DNA of 64,000 nucleotides from DASRDB01 sp035652815. Its GTDB lineage: Bacteria; Chloroflexota; Ktedonobacteria; Ktedonobacterales; Ktedonobacteraceae. This document shows positions 44,864-53,244 of this stretch, one piece after another. The notes below the pieces were generated by a model, which did no database searches, was not told the DNA's origin, and saw nothing but the letters and a program-made list of their open reading frames with translations. A program made the translations under genes and the position numbers. Where the stretch lies: positions 868,001 through 932,000 of the forward strand of contig DASRDB010000003.1 of assembly GCA_035652815.1 (NCBI GenBank). The letters run 5' to 3'. The first letter of the stretch is position 1; each line of letters begins with the position of its first letter.

Positions 44864-46570
44864 ATGGCACAATTTCCCGTATCCCGGCGTCGTGTAAAAC
44901 AGGGTATGTTCGGCTCGGCCTTGCTGATCCTTGTAATGCTCCTGCTTAGCGCCTGTGGCGATCCCCAGGCTTCACAGCAGGCTAGCCAGAACCGGAACAC
45001 GCTGCAAAACGCCATTACACATGCAGAGTCGATTGGCGTCCCCATCACTATGTTACAGCCAATCCTTAAACAGTATCAGCAGCTCAATAACACCAATGCC
45101 CCGTTTGGTTTATTCAATGATGCCTCGGTCACAAACTACAATACCAACCTGGCGCAGCGCTACCAGATGCTCACCACTGAGGTGCAGGGACTGGTCGTCC
45201 AGGCCACGCAGCAGCTTGACTTCCAGGCCAGCCAGGACCTGCAAAACATGGAAAATGCTCTGGCCGAGCGACAATCGCAAAACTTCATCGAGGCCAAAAT
45301 CTTTGAGCAGCAACTGACTACCTATCAGCAACAGTTGGCCCAGGCGCAATTTCCCAAGGACTATATTAAAATTAGCCAGGAAGCGCGCCGCTCAACTCAG
45401 GCCCTTCACCTGATGGGACCGGCCTACAACGACTTACAGACCTTCCAGGGCGTAATTAAACAATTACAGGACTCGCGGCTGGATGTCACTGGCCTCAATC
45501 AGCAGGCCCAGGACGATCTTCAGGCATTCCGCAGCGCCTCCACGCCCGAAGATTACTCCTCGCTGATCGATCAGATCAACACGCAGTTGCAGGAGACCAC
45601 CGTCTTCTCAACGCAGGCGATTCCCTTCGTTGGCGCTGCCAGGCTGAAGGAATTCAGTCACGACATCGATCTGCTCAAACAGTACGGCGGCAACGCTGCT
45701 CCCTTCCAACAGAAATTGACCAATGACCAGCAGGCGCTTGCCTCCGCCAAGACCATCAATGATTTCCTGCGCATCTCGACACAGATCGATAATGACACCA
45801 ATTCTATCCAGTTCCCGCTGACACAGAGCGAGGCAAACTACCTGCTACGCCAGTTCCATCAGGAAGTCACAAGCTGGGGCACCAGCCATCAATATCACGA
45901 TTCCTATGATGGCGGCACCTACAACCTGGATTACGAATACGACGAGCAGGGCATTGGTTCTGACGCCGATGCCGCCGTTCAATCCGCCCAGACCCTGGAT
46001 GACTACCTGTCGGCCATCGATCTCATCAACGATGACCTGACCAACCTGCACGCGATGGAGGCGGATTACAACGACCATACACCCTGGAATCAGCCCCACA
46101 ACACCGATTTGACCTTGATGCAGCATTACAATGTCACTGGAAACGTCGGCCCGGTGCTGGTCGTCTCTTTCATCGAACAGACCCTGCGCTACTACAACAA
46201 CGGCAAGCTGGTTCGTTCGTTCCTGATCGTCTCCGGTCAGTACCTCAAACCCTCGCCGCCGGGCTTCTGGCACATCTTCCTGCGCGAGCATCCCACCGAG
46301 TTCAAATCGAGCGAACCACCTGGCTCGGCTTTCTGGTATCCTCCAACGCCTATCCAGTATGCGATGGAATACCATGTCGGCGGATACTTCTTCCACGATA
46401 GCTGGTGGAGAGGCATTTACGGTCCTGGGATGAATTTCCCGCACAGCGATCCATCGGGAACAACGGCCTTTAATAGCAATGGCAGTCATGGCTGTATCAA
46501 CATGAACCCAGGTGATATCGCCTGGCTCTATAACGTCATTCCCTGGGGCACGCCCGTCATCACTTATTAA
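44864..46570 (+). CDS. L,D-transpeptidase lipoprotein
   Basis: 568 aa. Lipoprotein signal with lipobox LLSAC; the catalytic YkuD domain is C-terminal with SHGCIN, active Cys544. The middle (about 40-370) is a long Gln-rich helical region that probably spans the wall. Such enzymes make 3-3 cross-links or attach proteins to peptidoglycan. The start is ATG 44864 after GAGGAGG; the frame opens at 44816. The 240 bases upstream hold repeat copy 4 but no gene. Confidence 0.88.
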   Translation: MAQFPVSRRRVKQGMFGSALLILVMLLLSACGDPQASQQASQNRNTLQNAITHAESIGVPITMLQPILKQYQQLNNTNAPFGLFNDASVTNYNTNLAQRYQMLTTEVQGLVVQATQQLDFQASQDLQNMENALAERQSQNFIEAKIFEQQLTTYQQQLAQAQFPKDYIKISQEARRSTQALHLMGPAYNDLQTFQGVIKQLQDSRLDVTGLNQQAQDDLQAFRSASTPEDYSSLIDQINTQLQETTVFSTQAIPFVGAARLKEFSHDIDLLKQYGGNAAPFQQKLTNDQQALASAKTINDFLRISTQIDNDTNSIQFPLTQSEANYLLRQFHQEVTSWGTSHQYHDSYDGGTYNLDYEYDEQGIGSDADAAVQSAQTLDDYLSAIDLINDDLTNLHAMEADYNDHTPWNQPHNTDLTLMQHYNVTGNVGPVLVVSFIEQTLRYYNNGKLVRSFLIVSGQYLKPSPPGFWHIFLREHPTEFKSSEPPGSAFWYPPTPIQYAMEYHVGGYFFHDSWWRGIYGPGMNFPHSDPSGTTAFNSNGSHGCINMNPGDIAWLYNVIPWGTPVITY

Positions 46571-46601
46571 AGTGTAAGTACTATACAACCGCGTCGGCTG
46601 T

Positions 46602-46631
46602 TTGACACGCATAGGGCTTTTCTGCTATAAT
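46602..46631 (+). promoter_or_regulatory. Consensus promoter of rpsT
   Basis: TTGACA at 46602-46607, 18-base spacer, TATAAT at 46626-46631. Confidence 0.85.
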
Positions 46632-46645
46632 GCGTGCGCACTCAG

Positions 46646-46670
46646 TCCGACGCTTCGTCGGAGTTTTTTT
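46646..46670 (+). terminator. Attenuator-like terminator in the rpsT leader
   Basis: Stem TCCGACG/CGTCGGA (46646-46652 with 46656-46662) with a CTT loop, followed by seven T. It lies between the promoter at 46602 and the rpsT start at 46722, so it could set the basal level of S20 mRNA. Confidence 0.75.
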
Positions 46671-46721
46671 GTAAACCAGCCCATGAGATGGGGCGAGGTT
46701 TTGGGGAGGTTTATTCTTAAC

Positions 46722-46985
46722 ATGCCAAATACCGCTTCTGCGAAAAAGCGCATGCGCCAGGAAGTCAAGCGCCGCTTACATAATCGCATGGTAAAATCGA
46801 TCGTGAAAACACACATTTCGAAGGCACGCGCCGCCATCAGCTCGGGCGAGAACCCTGAAGAAGCAGTGCGCGCTGCCGTGAGCGAACTTGATCGCGCCGC
46901 TAAAAAAGGCGTCATTCATCGAAACAATGCTGCTCGCCGCAAATCGCGCCTGATGAAGCAGCTCAACGCTAGCATACAACACTAG
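46722..46985 (+). CDS. rpsT: 30S ribosomal protein S20
   Basis: 87 aa, basic. SAKKRMRQEVKRRLHNRMVK and VIHRNNAARRKSRLMKQLN are diagnostic. The frame opens at 46602, but GGGGAGG near 46703 and the family length support ATG 46722. A terminator in the leader suggests attenuation. Confidence 0.96.
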   Translation: MPNTASAKKRMRQEVKRRLHNRMVKSIVKTHISKARAAISSGENPEEAVRAAVSELDRAAKKGVIHRNNAARRKSRLMKQLNASIQH

Positions 46986-47058
46986 GAACACGCGCCGAAG
47001 GCTCTGCTTCTATTTGCAATGATGGGCGGAGTACGACGCGCACAGGAGATGTAGAAGG

Positions 47059-47544
47059 ATGGCTGACAAAGAAGTTATTACGAAGCCTGCCGGGCAGGCG
47101 CTACTGGCCGCCGTCGAAAATGCCCAGCTACGGAAAAATATTCCAGAGATTCGCTCAGGCGACACCGTTCGCCTGCAAGTAAAAGTCGTTGAAGGCAACC
47201 GCGAACGCTTGCAGCCCTTCGAGGGCGTTGTAATGCGCCTGCGCGGCGGCGGCGTCAACCGCAATTTCACAGTGCGCCGCATCACCAACGGCGTAGGCGT
47301 CGAGCGCACATTCTTGATCAACTCTCCTCGTCTTGAAAAGATCGAGGTTCTGCGCCACGCCCGCGTGCGCCGCAAACAGCTTTACTACCTGCGTGGCCTG
47401 ACCGGTAAAGCCGCTCGCTTGAAAGAATTGCGGCCAATGACGGCCAAAGAAGCTGCCGCGAAAGCCGCGAGATCTGCCGCTGCTAAAGAGGCTCAGACTG
47501 CCGCCACGAGCGATACCAGCGCAAGTGAAAACGCCAGCGAGTAA
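47059..47544 (+). CDS. rplS: 50S ribosomal protein L19
   Basis: 161 aa. [40 protein letters not shown] and [20 protein letters not shown] are L19 signatures. An Ala/Lys-rich tail of about 35 residues is an extension over the usual 115 aa. Its end overlaps the start of rnhB by 20 bases. Confidence 0.96.
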   Translation: MADKEVITKPAGQALLAAVENAQLRKNIPEIRSGDTVRLQVKVVEGNRERLQPFEGVVMRLRGGGVNRNFTVRRITNGVGVERTFLINSPRLEKIEVLRHARVRRKQLYYLRGLTGKAARLKELRPMTAKEAAAKAARSAAAKEAQTAATSDTSASENASE

Positions 47545-48220
47545 ATTTCTACCAACATTGGAAGAAGAGATGGCCCTGCTTCGTCAGGGCTATTCCTTTA
47601 TTGCAGGCCTGGACGAAGCAGGACGAGGCTGCATTGCCGGTCCGGTGGTCGCGGCTGCCGTCATCCTCCCACTGGATGATCCCCAATGCTCAACACGTCT
47701 GGAAGGTGTGCGTGACTCCAAGCAGCTTTCCGCCCAGGCCCGCGAAAGCCTCTACTCGATCATTCAAGACTATGCGCTTGCTACCGGCGTAGGCATTGGT
47801 TCCGTCGAGTTCATCGACGAGCGCAATATTCTCCAGGCCACCAAATATGCCATGCGCGCTGCGCTCGCGCAACTCTCTCCCACTCCACAGGCCCTCCTGC
47901 TCGATGCACTTTTGCTCCCAGATATTGCTTTACCGCAGCGCTCCATCATCAAAGGTGACGCTCGCTGCCTCTCCATCGCCGCCGCCTCAATCATCGCCAA
48001 AGTGACACGCGACCGCTTAATGTTAGAACTTCACGAACAGTACCCGGCCTACGGTTTCGCCCAGCACAAAGGCTACGGCACCGAAGCCCACCTCGCTGCC
48101 CTCCGCGAACATGGAGCAACACCCATTCATCGCAGAAGCTTCGCCCCCGTCCGCGAACTCTTCAGCCTCTTCGAGATAGCTCCCGATAATACGTCCTCAC
48201 CAACGTCCACTTCTCATTAA
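47525..48220 (+). CDS. rnhB: Ribonuclease HII
   Basis: 231 aa. Removes RNA from RNA-DNA hybrids and misincorporated ribonucleotides. Active-site Asp/Glu in [16 protein letters not shown] and the Asp in [22 protein letters not shown] and GYGT follow. It starts at a GTG inside rplS (20-base overlap), so it is translationally coupled to the ribosomal gene. Confidence 0.95.
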   Translation: MKTPASKFLPTLEEEMALLRQGYSFIAGLDEAGRGCIAGPVVAAAVILPLDDPQCSTRLEGVRDSKQLSAQARESLYSIIQDYALATGVGIGSVEFIDERNILQATKYAMRAALAQLSPTPQALLLDALLLPDIALPQRSIIKGDARCLSIAAASIIAKVTRDRLMLELHEQYPAYGFAQHKGYGTEAHLAALREHGATPIHRRSFAPVRELFSLFEIAPDNTSSPTSTSH

Positions 48221-48253
48221 AAAAAGGCCTGTGACAATATGCCAGAGGCCTTT
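48217..48253 (-). terminator. Terminator between rnhB and the TPR gene
   Basis: AAAGGCCT/AGGCCTTT (48223-48230 with 48246-48253). On the minus strand a run of T follows, so it best ends the minus-strand gene at 48293. Confidence 0.6.
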
Positions 48254-48292
48254 CCTGAACAACTTTTCCAGGTAAGAACTGAAAACTATCCT

Positions 48293-50218
48293 CTACCCAT
48301 TAGCCCCCGGAACGTTCTCTGGAATATCCCCAAAATCAAATGTACACAGCGGTCCAACGTTCGCGACATAGCGGCTCGTATTCCAGCTCAGGAATCCACC
48401 TCCAGTTGCATTGTCTATGCTTCCCCATGCCAGGTCATATGTTCCCTGCGGAACCGGCTGGAAAGTAAATGTACCATCACTATTGATTGTCGCATGAGGC
48501 GAACTATAAAACAGCGTTGCAAGCTGAGAAGACGGGATACCATTATACAAACCCTTGATTAACGCTGCAACCTCAGTCCACGCAGGATTATTCGGTACCG
48601 TACCCGTGAAATGGCCGGTTACTTTTTCTGGAGTCTTGAGATCTCTGGACGCCTGCTGGCCCTGCTGCGTATCAGAAAACTGACTGGCAAGCTGCTGATA
48701 GATGCTCACAGCGTTCGAACAGTTGCTAGAAAGATCTTGCTGTCCCTCACCAAACAGTGCCTTCGCATAATCGGCATGAATCTTCGCCGCCTCTGGCGAA
48801 TGAGGGAAACGTGTCACGATCGTGTTAAAGGACGAGGCAGCAGCGGCATACTGAGTAGCATTGAGCTGCGTCTCCGCGAGATTGTAATAGGCTGTGGCAT
48901 CTAAGGCACTCGCCTGAGATTGGCAATCGGCATTACAGAAAGGTAATTGCAGCAGCGTATCGTAGCGCGAGGTAGCGGATGCATAATCCTTCTGATCTGA
49001 AGCCTGCTTAGCCCAGTCCAGATAAGCATTGATCTTCCCGGCATGAGCGCGGTTGACTTCAGTAGCCACGCCGTTATAGGTATTCAGCACAATATCAAAC
49101 TTACTCAAGGCCTGTTGATACTGCTGTTGCGAGATTAATTGCTCGCCCCACTCGTTATACACGCGCCCGATATTATCGGATGTAGGAGCAGTCTCACCCG
49201 CCAGCTTGAACTCGTTAATGGCCGCCGTCCACTGCTGCCCGCCTTCCAGATTACGCGCCTGCAACGAATGAATGGTCGATTGCTGGGTAAACGCCACCAG
49301 GAACAGCAGCAGCAGGACCAATACCGCGACGCCCGCGCTCACCAGCTGCATCATCCGTTTAGGATTGGTTCTGGCAGCCATACCCAGCACACAGCGCGTG
49401 GCCGTCACAATAGCAATAACGATGGCAATGATACCGGCGACAATACCCATCTTCTTCGCGCCATCAGCCCAATCCGAGCCTGTCAATTGCACAACGACCA
49501 GCACAATAGCAACCAGCGCGATCAGACCGAAGAATGCCCAGCGTGGAAATGGCTGCGCAAACTTACTCATCGGCGGCTGCGCTGCCACCTGTCCTGCCTG
49601 TGGCATCATCTGTTCGGTAGGCGCTCCACTCTGAGTCGGCGCATAAAAGCCACTCACTCCCGGCTGAGAATATGGTCCCTGGAGCGAAGGCGTGCTGGGA
49701 TACATTTCGGCTCCATAAGGGCCTGTTCCAGGCATTCCCATATTTGGTGAGCTAATCCCCGGTGAACTGATACCAGGTGCGCCCATATTTGGTGAGCTGA
49801 TCCCAGGCGAACTCATTCCTGGCGGCATCGCTCCCGGCATATACATCTCGCCAGGTGTTTGTCCCGCAGGAGGGGGAGTATAGCTTGTAGAAGGTGTTCC
49901 TCCATTACCCATGGGGTATGGATTGGATTGAATTGGCACCTGTGGCGGTGTCTGACTGGCAGGCGCTGGCATACCCGCTGATGGTGCCCCACCGCTCCAG
50001 GCAGCCCCCGACGGATACATTTCGTATGAGGCCCGTTCTGTTGGTAGCGATGATGATGACATATCCGGATACGACGGAGAGGGCGGGGGCGGCGTGGGCT
50101 GAGGATTCGGCGCTGCACCGGCATTTGGAACGCGGTCCCCTGGCTCTATCTTTCTGCCACACGTTCCACAAAAACCTGCTGAGTCCGGGTTAAACGCGCC
50201 GCATTGAATGCAAAACAT
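48293..50218 (-). CDS. Zinc-ribbon, TPR membrane protein
   Basis: 641 aa from ATG 50218 (GGAGG upstream; the frame reaches 50266 without one). A zinc ribbon (MFCIQCGAFNPDSAGFCGTC) is followed by about 190 residues rich in Pro, Gly and Ser with a repeated PGISSPNMG unit. Two or three membrane helices come next, then TPR-like helices (AINEFKLAG, ALSKFDIVL, AASSFNTIV). The C-terminal SDGTFTFQPVPQGTYDL looks like a carboxypeptidase-regulatory fold. Role unknown; perhaps a membrane scaffold. Confidence 0.75.
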   Translation of the reverse strand: MFCIQCGAFNPDSAGFCGTCGRKIEPGDRVPNAGAAPNPQPTPPPPSPSYPDMSSSSLPTERASYEMYPSGAAWSGGAPSAGMPAPASQTPPQVPIQSNPYPMGNGGTPSTSYTPPPAGQTPGEMYMPGAMPPGMSSPGISSPNMGAPGISSPGISSPNMGMPGTGPYGAEMYPSTPSLQGPYSQPGVSGFYAPTQSGAPTEQMMPQAGQVAAQPPMSKFAQPFPRWAFFGLIALVAIVLVVVQLTGSDWADGAKKMGIVAGIIAIVIAIVTATRCVLGMAARTNPKRMMQLVSAGVAVLVLLLLFLVAFTQQSTIHSLQARNLEGGQQWTAAINEFKLAGETAPTSDNIGRVYNEWGEQLISQQQYQQALSKFDIVLNTYNGVATEVNRAHAGKINAYLDWAKQASDQKDYASATSRYDTLLQLPFCNADCQSQASALDATAYYNLAETQLNATQYAAAASSFNTIVTRFPHSPEAAKIHADYAKALFGEGQQDLSSNCSNAVSIYQQLASQFSDTQQGQQASRDLKTPEKVTGHFTGTVPNNPAWTEVAALIKGLYNGIPSSQLATLFYSSPHATINSDGTFTFQPVPQGTYDLAWGSIDNATGGGFLSWNTSRYVANVGPLCTFDFGDIPENVPGANG

Positions 50219-50369
50219 TCTTTCCTCCATTTCATTTCTTGAAAATGGTGTTCCCTGCAAATGCACGTTCGCTCAATAAACTGTCGAGAATAAAAAGAGC
50301 TACGACGACGATCAGAAGCGAGGATAGATTTACCACAAGAATAATACCTTAAAATCTTATTAAATACAA

Positions 50370-50438
50370 TAACCAGCAGTAAGAGAAAGAAGCTCTCCCA
50401 CAAGATATGGGAGAGCTTCTTTCTCTTACTGCTGGTTA
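50370..50438. repeat. 31-bp perfect palindrome overlapping a gene end
   Basis: Arms 50370-50400 and 50408-50438 are exact complements around 7 bases. The right arm contains the last codons of the minus-strand gene ending at 50426, so the mRNA of that gene ends in a long hairpin made partly of its own coding sequence. Other bases of 50219-50425 show no gene. Confidence 0.9.
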
Positions 50439-50788
50439 TTTTTGTTGGATGTCTGGAGAGGACTGGGGGAGAGCAAACCCGCAAGGAAGCCCACCACTGC
50501 AGTAAAGATCGTGAGTACGACCTGTACGTTATCAGCCGTTCGCTGTAAAAAGACCACACCATACACGAGTGAGCCTGCTGCTACAAGCAGGACGAGAGCA
50601 AACGTTATCATGACAATAAGCCAGATGGCATCTCTTGTTTTGCGGCCTGGCTCTCCAAAACCTGTGCTATTGACAACTTCGTTTCTGTCGCCTGGGCTCA
50701 GGCTATTGAGCATTTGTACCAGCAGCTTCTTTTTTTGATCATCGTTCAGAGCATCCATTTCATCCAGCGTGTTGCTGTCAACTGCCAT
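50426..50788 (-). CDS. Small membrane protein of unknown function
   Basis: 120 aa from ATG 50788 (GGAGG upstream); the frame reaches 50851 without a ribosome site. An acidic helical N-terminus (DEMDALNDDQKKKLLVQML, about 8-35) and two membrane helices near the C-terminus (about 56-79, 88-108). No family recognised. Confidence 0.65.
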   Translation of the reverse strand: MAVDSNTLDEMDALNDDQKKKLLVQMLNSLSPGDRNEVVNSTGFGEPGRKTRDAIWLIVMITFALVLLVAAGSLVYGVVFLQRTADNVQVVLTIFTAVVGFLAGLLSPSPLQTSNKNNQQ

Positions 50789-50901
50789 TGATTTCCTCCT
50801 ATATATAAGTAATACCCTACCAGGGTTCCTTTCTATCTGAAAGACGCCCACATAGACTTTTTTTGGGAAAATTTTTCTTCTAGAGAAGAGTTTCTTCTGG
50901 C

Positions 50902-50929
50902 TTTACATTTTGATAAGATATGCTATATT
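50902..50929 (+). promoter_or_regulatory. Promoter of rlmB
   Basis: TTTACA at 50902-50907 and TATATT at 50924-50929, spacer 16. Confidence 0.45.
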
Positions 50930-50966
50930 CAAGACACGTTTTCGCCAAAGGAGATCCAGGTAGTCC

Positions 50967-51044
50967 ATGCACAATACACATGCCGCCAGACCTGCCCGTG
51001 CGGACGAACTCCAACCAGCGAGGTTGCATAAAAACCATGCCTGA
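50967..51044 (+). CDS. 25-residue upstream ORF overlapping rlmB
   Basis: ATG 50967 has a strong AAAGGAG site 14 bases upstream and encodes MHNTHAARPARADELQPARL plus five residues, ending at TGA 51042-51044. That stop lies just inside the rlmB start (ATG 51037). rlmB has only a weak site of its own, so translation of this leader peptide may deliver ribosomes to rlmB. Codon content (His, Arg, Ala) gives no clear attenuation signal. It could also be a chance frame. Confidence 0.4.
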   Translation: MHNTHAARPARADELQPARLHKNHA

Positions 51045-51786
51045 GTATGTCTGGGGCCGCAACCCCGTCCTAGAAACCTTGCGCTCGCGCAGGCAGATCA
51101 AGCGCATTCTCCTGGCTGAGGGACAGCGTGAAGCGCCCGTCCTCGCCGCCATCATCCAGGAAGCCGAGCGCCACGATATTCCCATCGAGACAACCTCGCG
51201 CCGTCGCCTCGATCAGATCAGTAGGGGAGCTGTACACCAGGGCTGCATCGCGGTTGTGGAAGCGCGCAAATACGCCACAATCGAACAGATTCTTAATCTC
51301 GCCACGCAAAAAGGTGAAGACCCATTCCTGCTGCTCCTCGACGCCATTCAGGACGTCAATAATCTCGGCTCCCTGCTCCGTACCGCCGAGGCTGCCGGAG
51401 TGCATGGCGTGGTCATCCCCCAACATGAAGCCGCCGAAGTCAACGCCACCGTCGTCAAAACCTCGGCAGGCGCAACCGAACACCTGCTCATCGCCCAGGT
51501 CTCCAATCTCACCAAAACCATCGACGCCCTGAAAAAAGAGAATATCTGGGTTATCGGCCTGGCCGGTGAAGCGCAAACACTCTACGACAAAGCCGATCTC
51601 ACCGGCCCCCTCGCGCTCGTCGTCGGCAGCGAGGGCAAAGGCATCAGCCGCCTGGTGCGCGAACACTGCGACCTGCTGGTCAGGCTTCCCATGCATGGCA
51701 CCATCAACTCGCTTAACGCGGCGGTCGCCGGCAGCATCGCCCTTTACGAAGCATTGAGACAGCGCACGAACAAGGCAAAAAAATAG
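51037..51786 (+). CDS. rlmB: 23S rRNA (guanosine-2'-O)-methyltransferase RlmB
   Basis: 249 aa of the SpoU/TrmH family. The start ATG 51037 gives the RlmB-type N-terminus YVWGRNPVLETLRSR. SPOUT knot motifs: LDAIQDVNNLGSLLRTAEA (1), LALVVGSEGKGISRLV (2), IPMHGTINSLNAAVA as LPMHGTINSLNAAVA (3). It methylates G2251 in the ribosome P-site region. The open frame begins at 50920, but the extra residues do not fit the family. Confidence 0.93.
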   Translation: MPEYVWGRNPVLETLRSRRQIKRILLAEGQREAPVLAAIIQEAERHDIPIETTSRRRLDQISRGAVHQGCIAVVEARKYATIEQILNLATQKGEDPFLLLLDAIQDVNNLGSLLRTAEAAGVHGVVIPQHEAAEVNATVVKTSAGATEHLLIAQVSNLTKTIDALKKENIWVIGLAGEAQTLYDKADLTGPLALVVGSEGKGISRLVREHCDLLVRLPMHGTINSLNAAVAGSIALYEALRQRTNKAKK

Positions 51787-51921
51787 ATGGGGTATTGCCA
51801 GAAGCTATTCAGGTACAGGGGAACAGGAAGACACCCACCTGGCTTGCTAAAAATAGGTAAACCACAAAGAGGCTTCAAACGTTCTAATCCTTAGAAGACT
51901 ATTTTAGAGGAGATGGCTGCT

Positions 51922-52422
51922 TTGAAAAAATATCTACAAAGTCTGGTGATATTGTTCTGTGGTATCTGCTGCCTGTTATGGGCCGCAAGTATGTTTCTGC
52001 CGCATGCTCACGCGCTGGCCCCACAAAAAGGCACATCTGGAGTTTCGTTGCTGGCTACGGCCTCGCCTGCCCTTTCACCAACTCCCTCACCTTCGCCCAG
52101 TCCTTCACCCAGCCCATCGCCATCTCCCTCACCTTCGCCCAGTCCCAGTCCATCTCCATCTCCCAGCCCTTCGCCGTCGCCCAGTCCATCACCGTCTCCC
52201 TCACCTTCGCCCAGTCCTTCACCATCTCCCTCACCCAGCCCGTCACCCACGCCTTCGCCAACTCCTCCTGGCGGCATCCCCAACCAGGGCGGCCCCTCGG
52301 CTAACTCTGGCTCAGGCGGAGTCGGTGGAGATGTTGTAGTGCCGCTCCTGATGGGTGGTCTTGGCGTCATCTTCATCATCACGGGCATTATCCTGTACGT
52401 TTACTATTCGCGACAGGTTTAG
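51922..52422 (+). CDS. Surface protein with Ser-Pro stalk
   Basis: About 166 aa. Signal peptide ([19 protein letters not shown]), a rigid stalk of about 30 Ser-Pro pairs (residues 45-105), a Gly/Asn/Ser-rich spacer and a C-terminal membrane helix (about 137-160, [18 protein letters not shown]). The DNA of the stalk is a near-perfect TCACCT/TCGCCCAG-type repeat. GAGGAG at 51906 points to TTG 51922, though ATG 51913 is also in frame. Confidence 0.7.
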   Translation: MKKYLQSLVILFCGICCLLWAASMFLPHAHALAPQKGTSGVSLLATASPALSPTPSPSPSPSPSPSPSPSPSPSPSPSPSPSPSPSPSPSPSPSPSPSPSPSPSPSPSPTPSPTPPGGIPNQGGPSANSGSGGVGGDVVVPLLMGGLGVIFIITGIILYVYYSRQV

Positions 52423-52423
52423 A

Positions 52424-52495
52424 TAAGCCACAAAAGAGATGATAACTGAGCCAGAGTCGTGACTCTGGCTCAGTTATCATCTCTTTTGTGGCTTA
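52424..52495. repeat. 35-bp perfect palindrome between convergent genes
   Basis: Arms 52424-52458 and 52461-52495 are exact complements around 2 bases. It begins 2 bases after the stop of the stalk protein and ends 12 bases before the end of the DprE2-like gene, so it can terminate both transcripts. Confidence 0.9.
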
Positions 52496-52506
52496 GAAAT
52501 TTGGCG

Positions 52507-53244
52507 CTAAAACGACACCCATTTAAAAAACCGCTCTGGGATACCCCTGACCACAAACATTATCAGCCGCCAGTACGCAGGTAGATAGACGACCTCTTTC
52601 TTCTGCTTCATCGCCTTGTAGATGCCCGCTCCCACCTTCTGTGCGCTGGCAAACAGCAATCCCTTGCGCAAATGAGCCGTCATCGGCGTATCCACTGTAC
52701 CCGGCTTTATCGTAATCACCGTCACGTTCGATGCCGCCAATCTTCCGCGCAGACCCGAGAGAAAGGCGGTTACAGCAGCCTTCGCCGCGCCGTAGACATA
52801 GTTGCTCTTGCGCCCGCGATCACCCGCGACCGAGGAGATAACAGCAATCACGCCGCGTTTCTGCTGCTCAAAATAATTCGCCAGGATGGTCAGCAGCGAG
52901 ATGAAGCTGAGGCAGTTGGTTTGAAACTCCTCAAGTGTCTTCTCCACGCTCTGCTCACATAGCTGCTGGTTGCCCAGCGTGCCATGCGCGATCAAGACCA
53001 TGTCGAGTCCTGAGAAGGCTGAGACCGCGCTTTCGATCAGCTCGCGGTGCCTGTCCAGTTCATTGATATCCAGCGCATAGGTTTCTACACGTTTCGCGCC
53101 GCGCACACGCAAATCATCCCGCACAGCCTCAAGCTTTTCCTGGTTGCGCGCCACTAAAAACAGGTCTGCGCCATCCTGGGCAAACAACTTCGCCGTTTCA
53201 TGCGCGATGGCCGAAGTCGCCCCGATAATCAACACTCGCATCAA
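52507..53244 (-). CDS. DprE2-like SDR (2-keto sugar reductase)
   Basis: 245 aa. NAD-binding GATSAIAHE at 7-15 and the active YGAAK; the whole resembles mycobacterial DprE2. That enzyme reduces the 2-keto intermediate made by DprE1 to decaprenylphosphoryl arabinose. Its ATG overlaps the stop of the DprE1-like gene by four bases (coupled translation), the same order as in mycobacteria. Confidence 0.85.
   Translation of the reverse strand: MMRVLIIGATSAIAHETAKLFAQDGADLFLVARNQEKLEAVRDDLRVRGAKRVETYALDINELDRHRELIESAVSAFSGLDMVLIAHGTLGNQQLCEQSVEKTLEEFQTNCLSFISLLTILANYFEQQKRGVIAVISSVAGDRGRKSNYVYGAAKAAVTAFLSGLRGRLAASNVTVITIKPGTVDTPMTAHLRKGLLFASAQKVGAGIYKAMKQKKEVVYLPAYWRLIMFVVRGIPERFFKWVSF

Noticed and set aside
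52075..52260. CRISPR-like array
   Set aside because: The units are short Ser-Pro codon repeats in frame within a gene, with no spacers.
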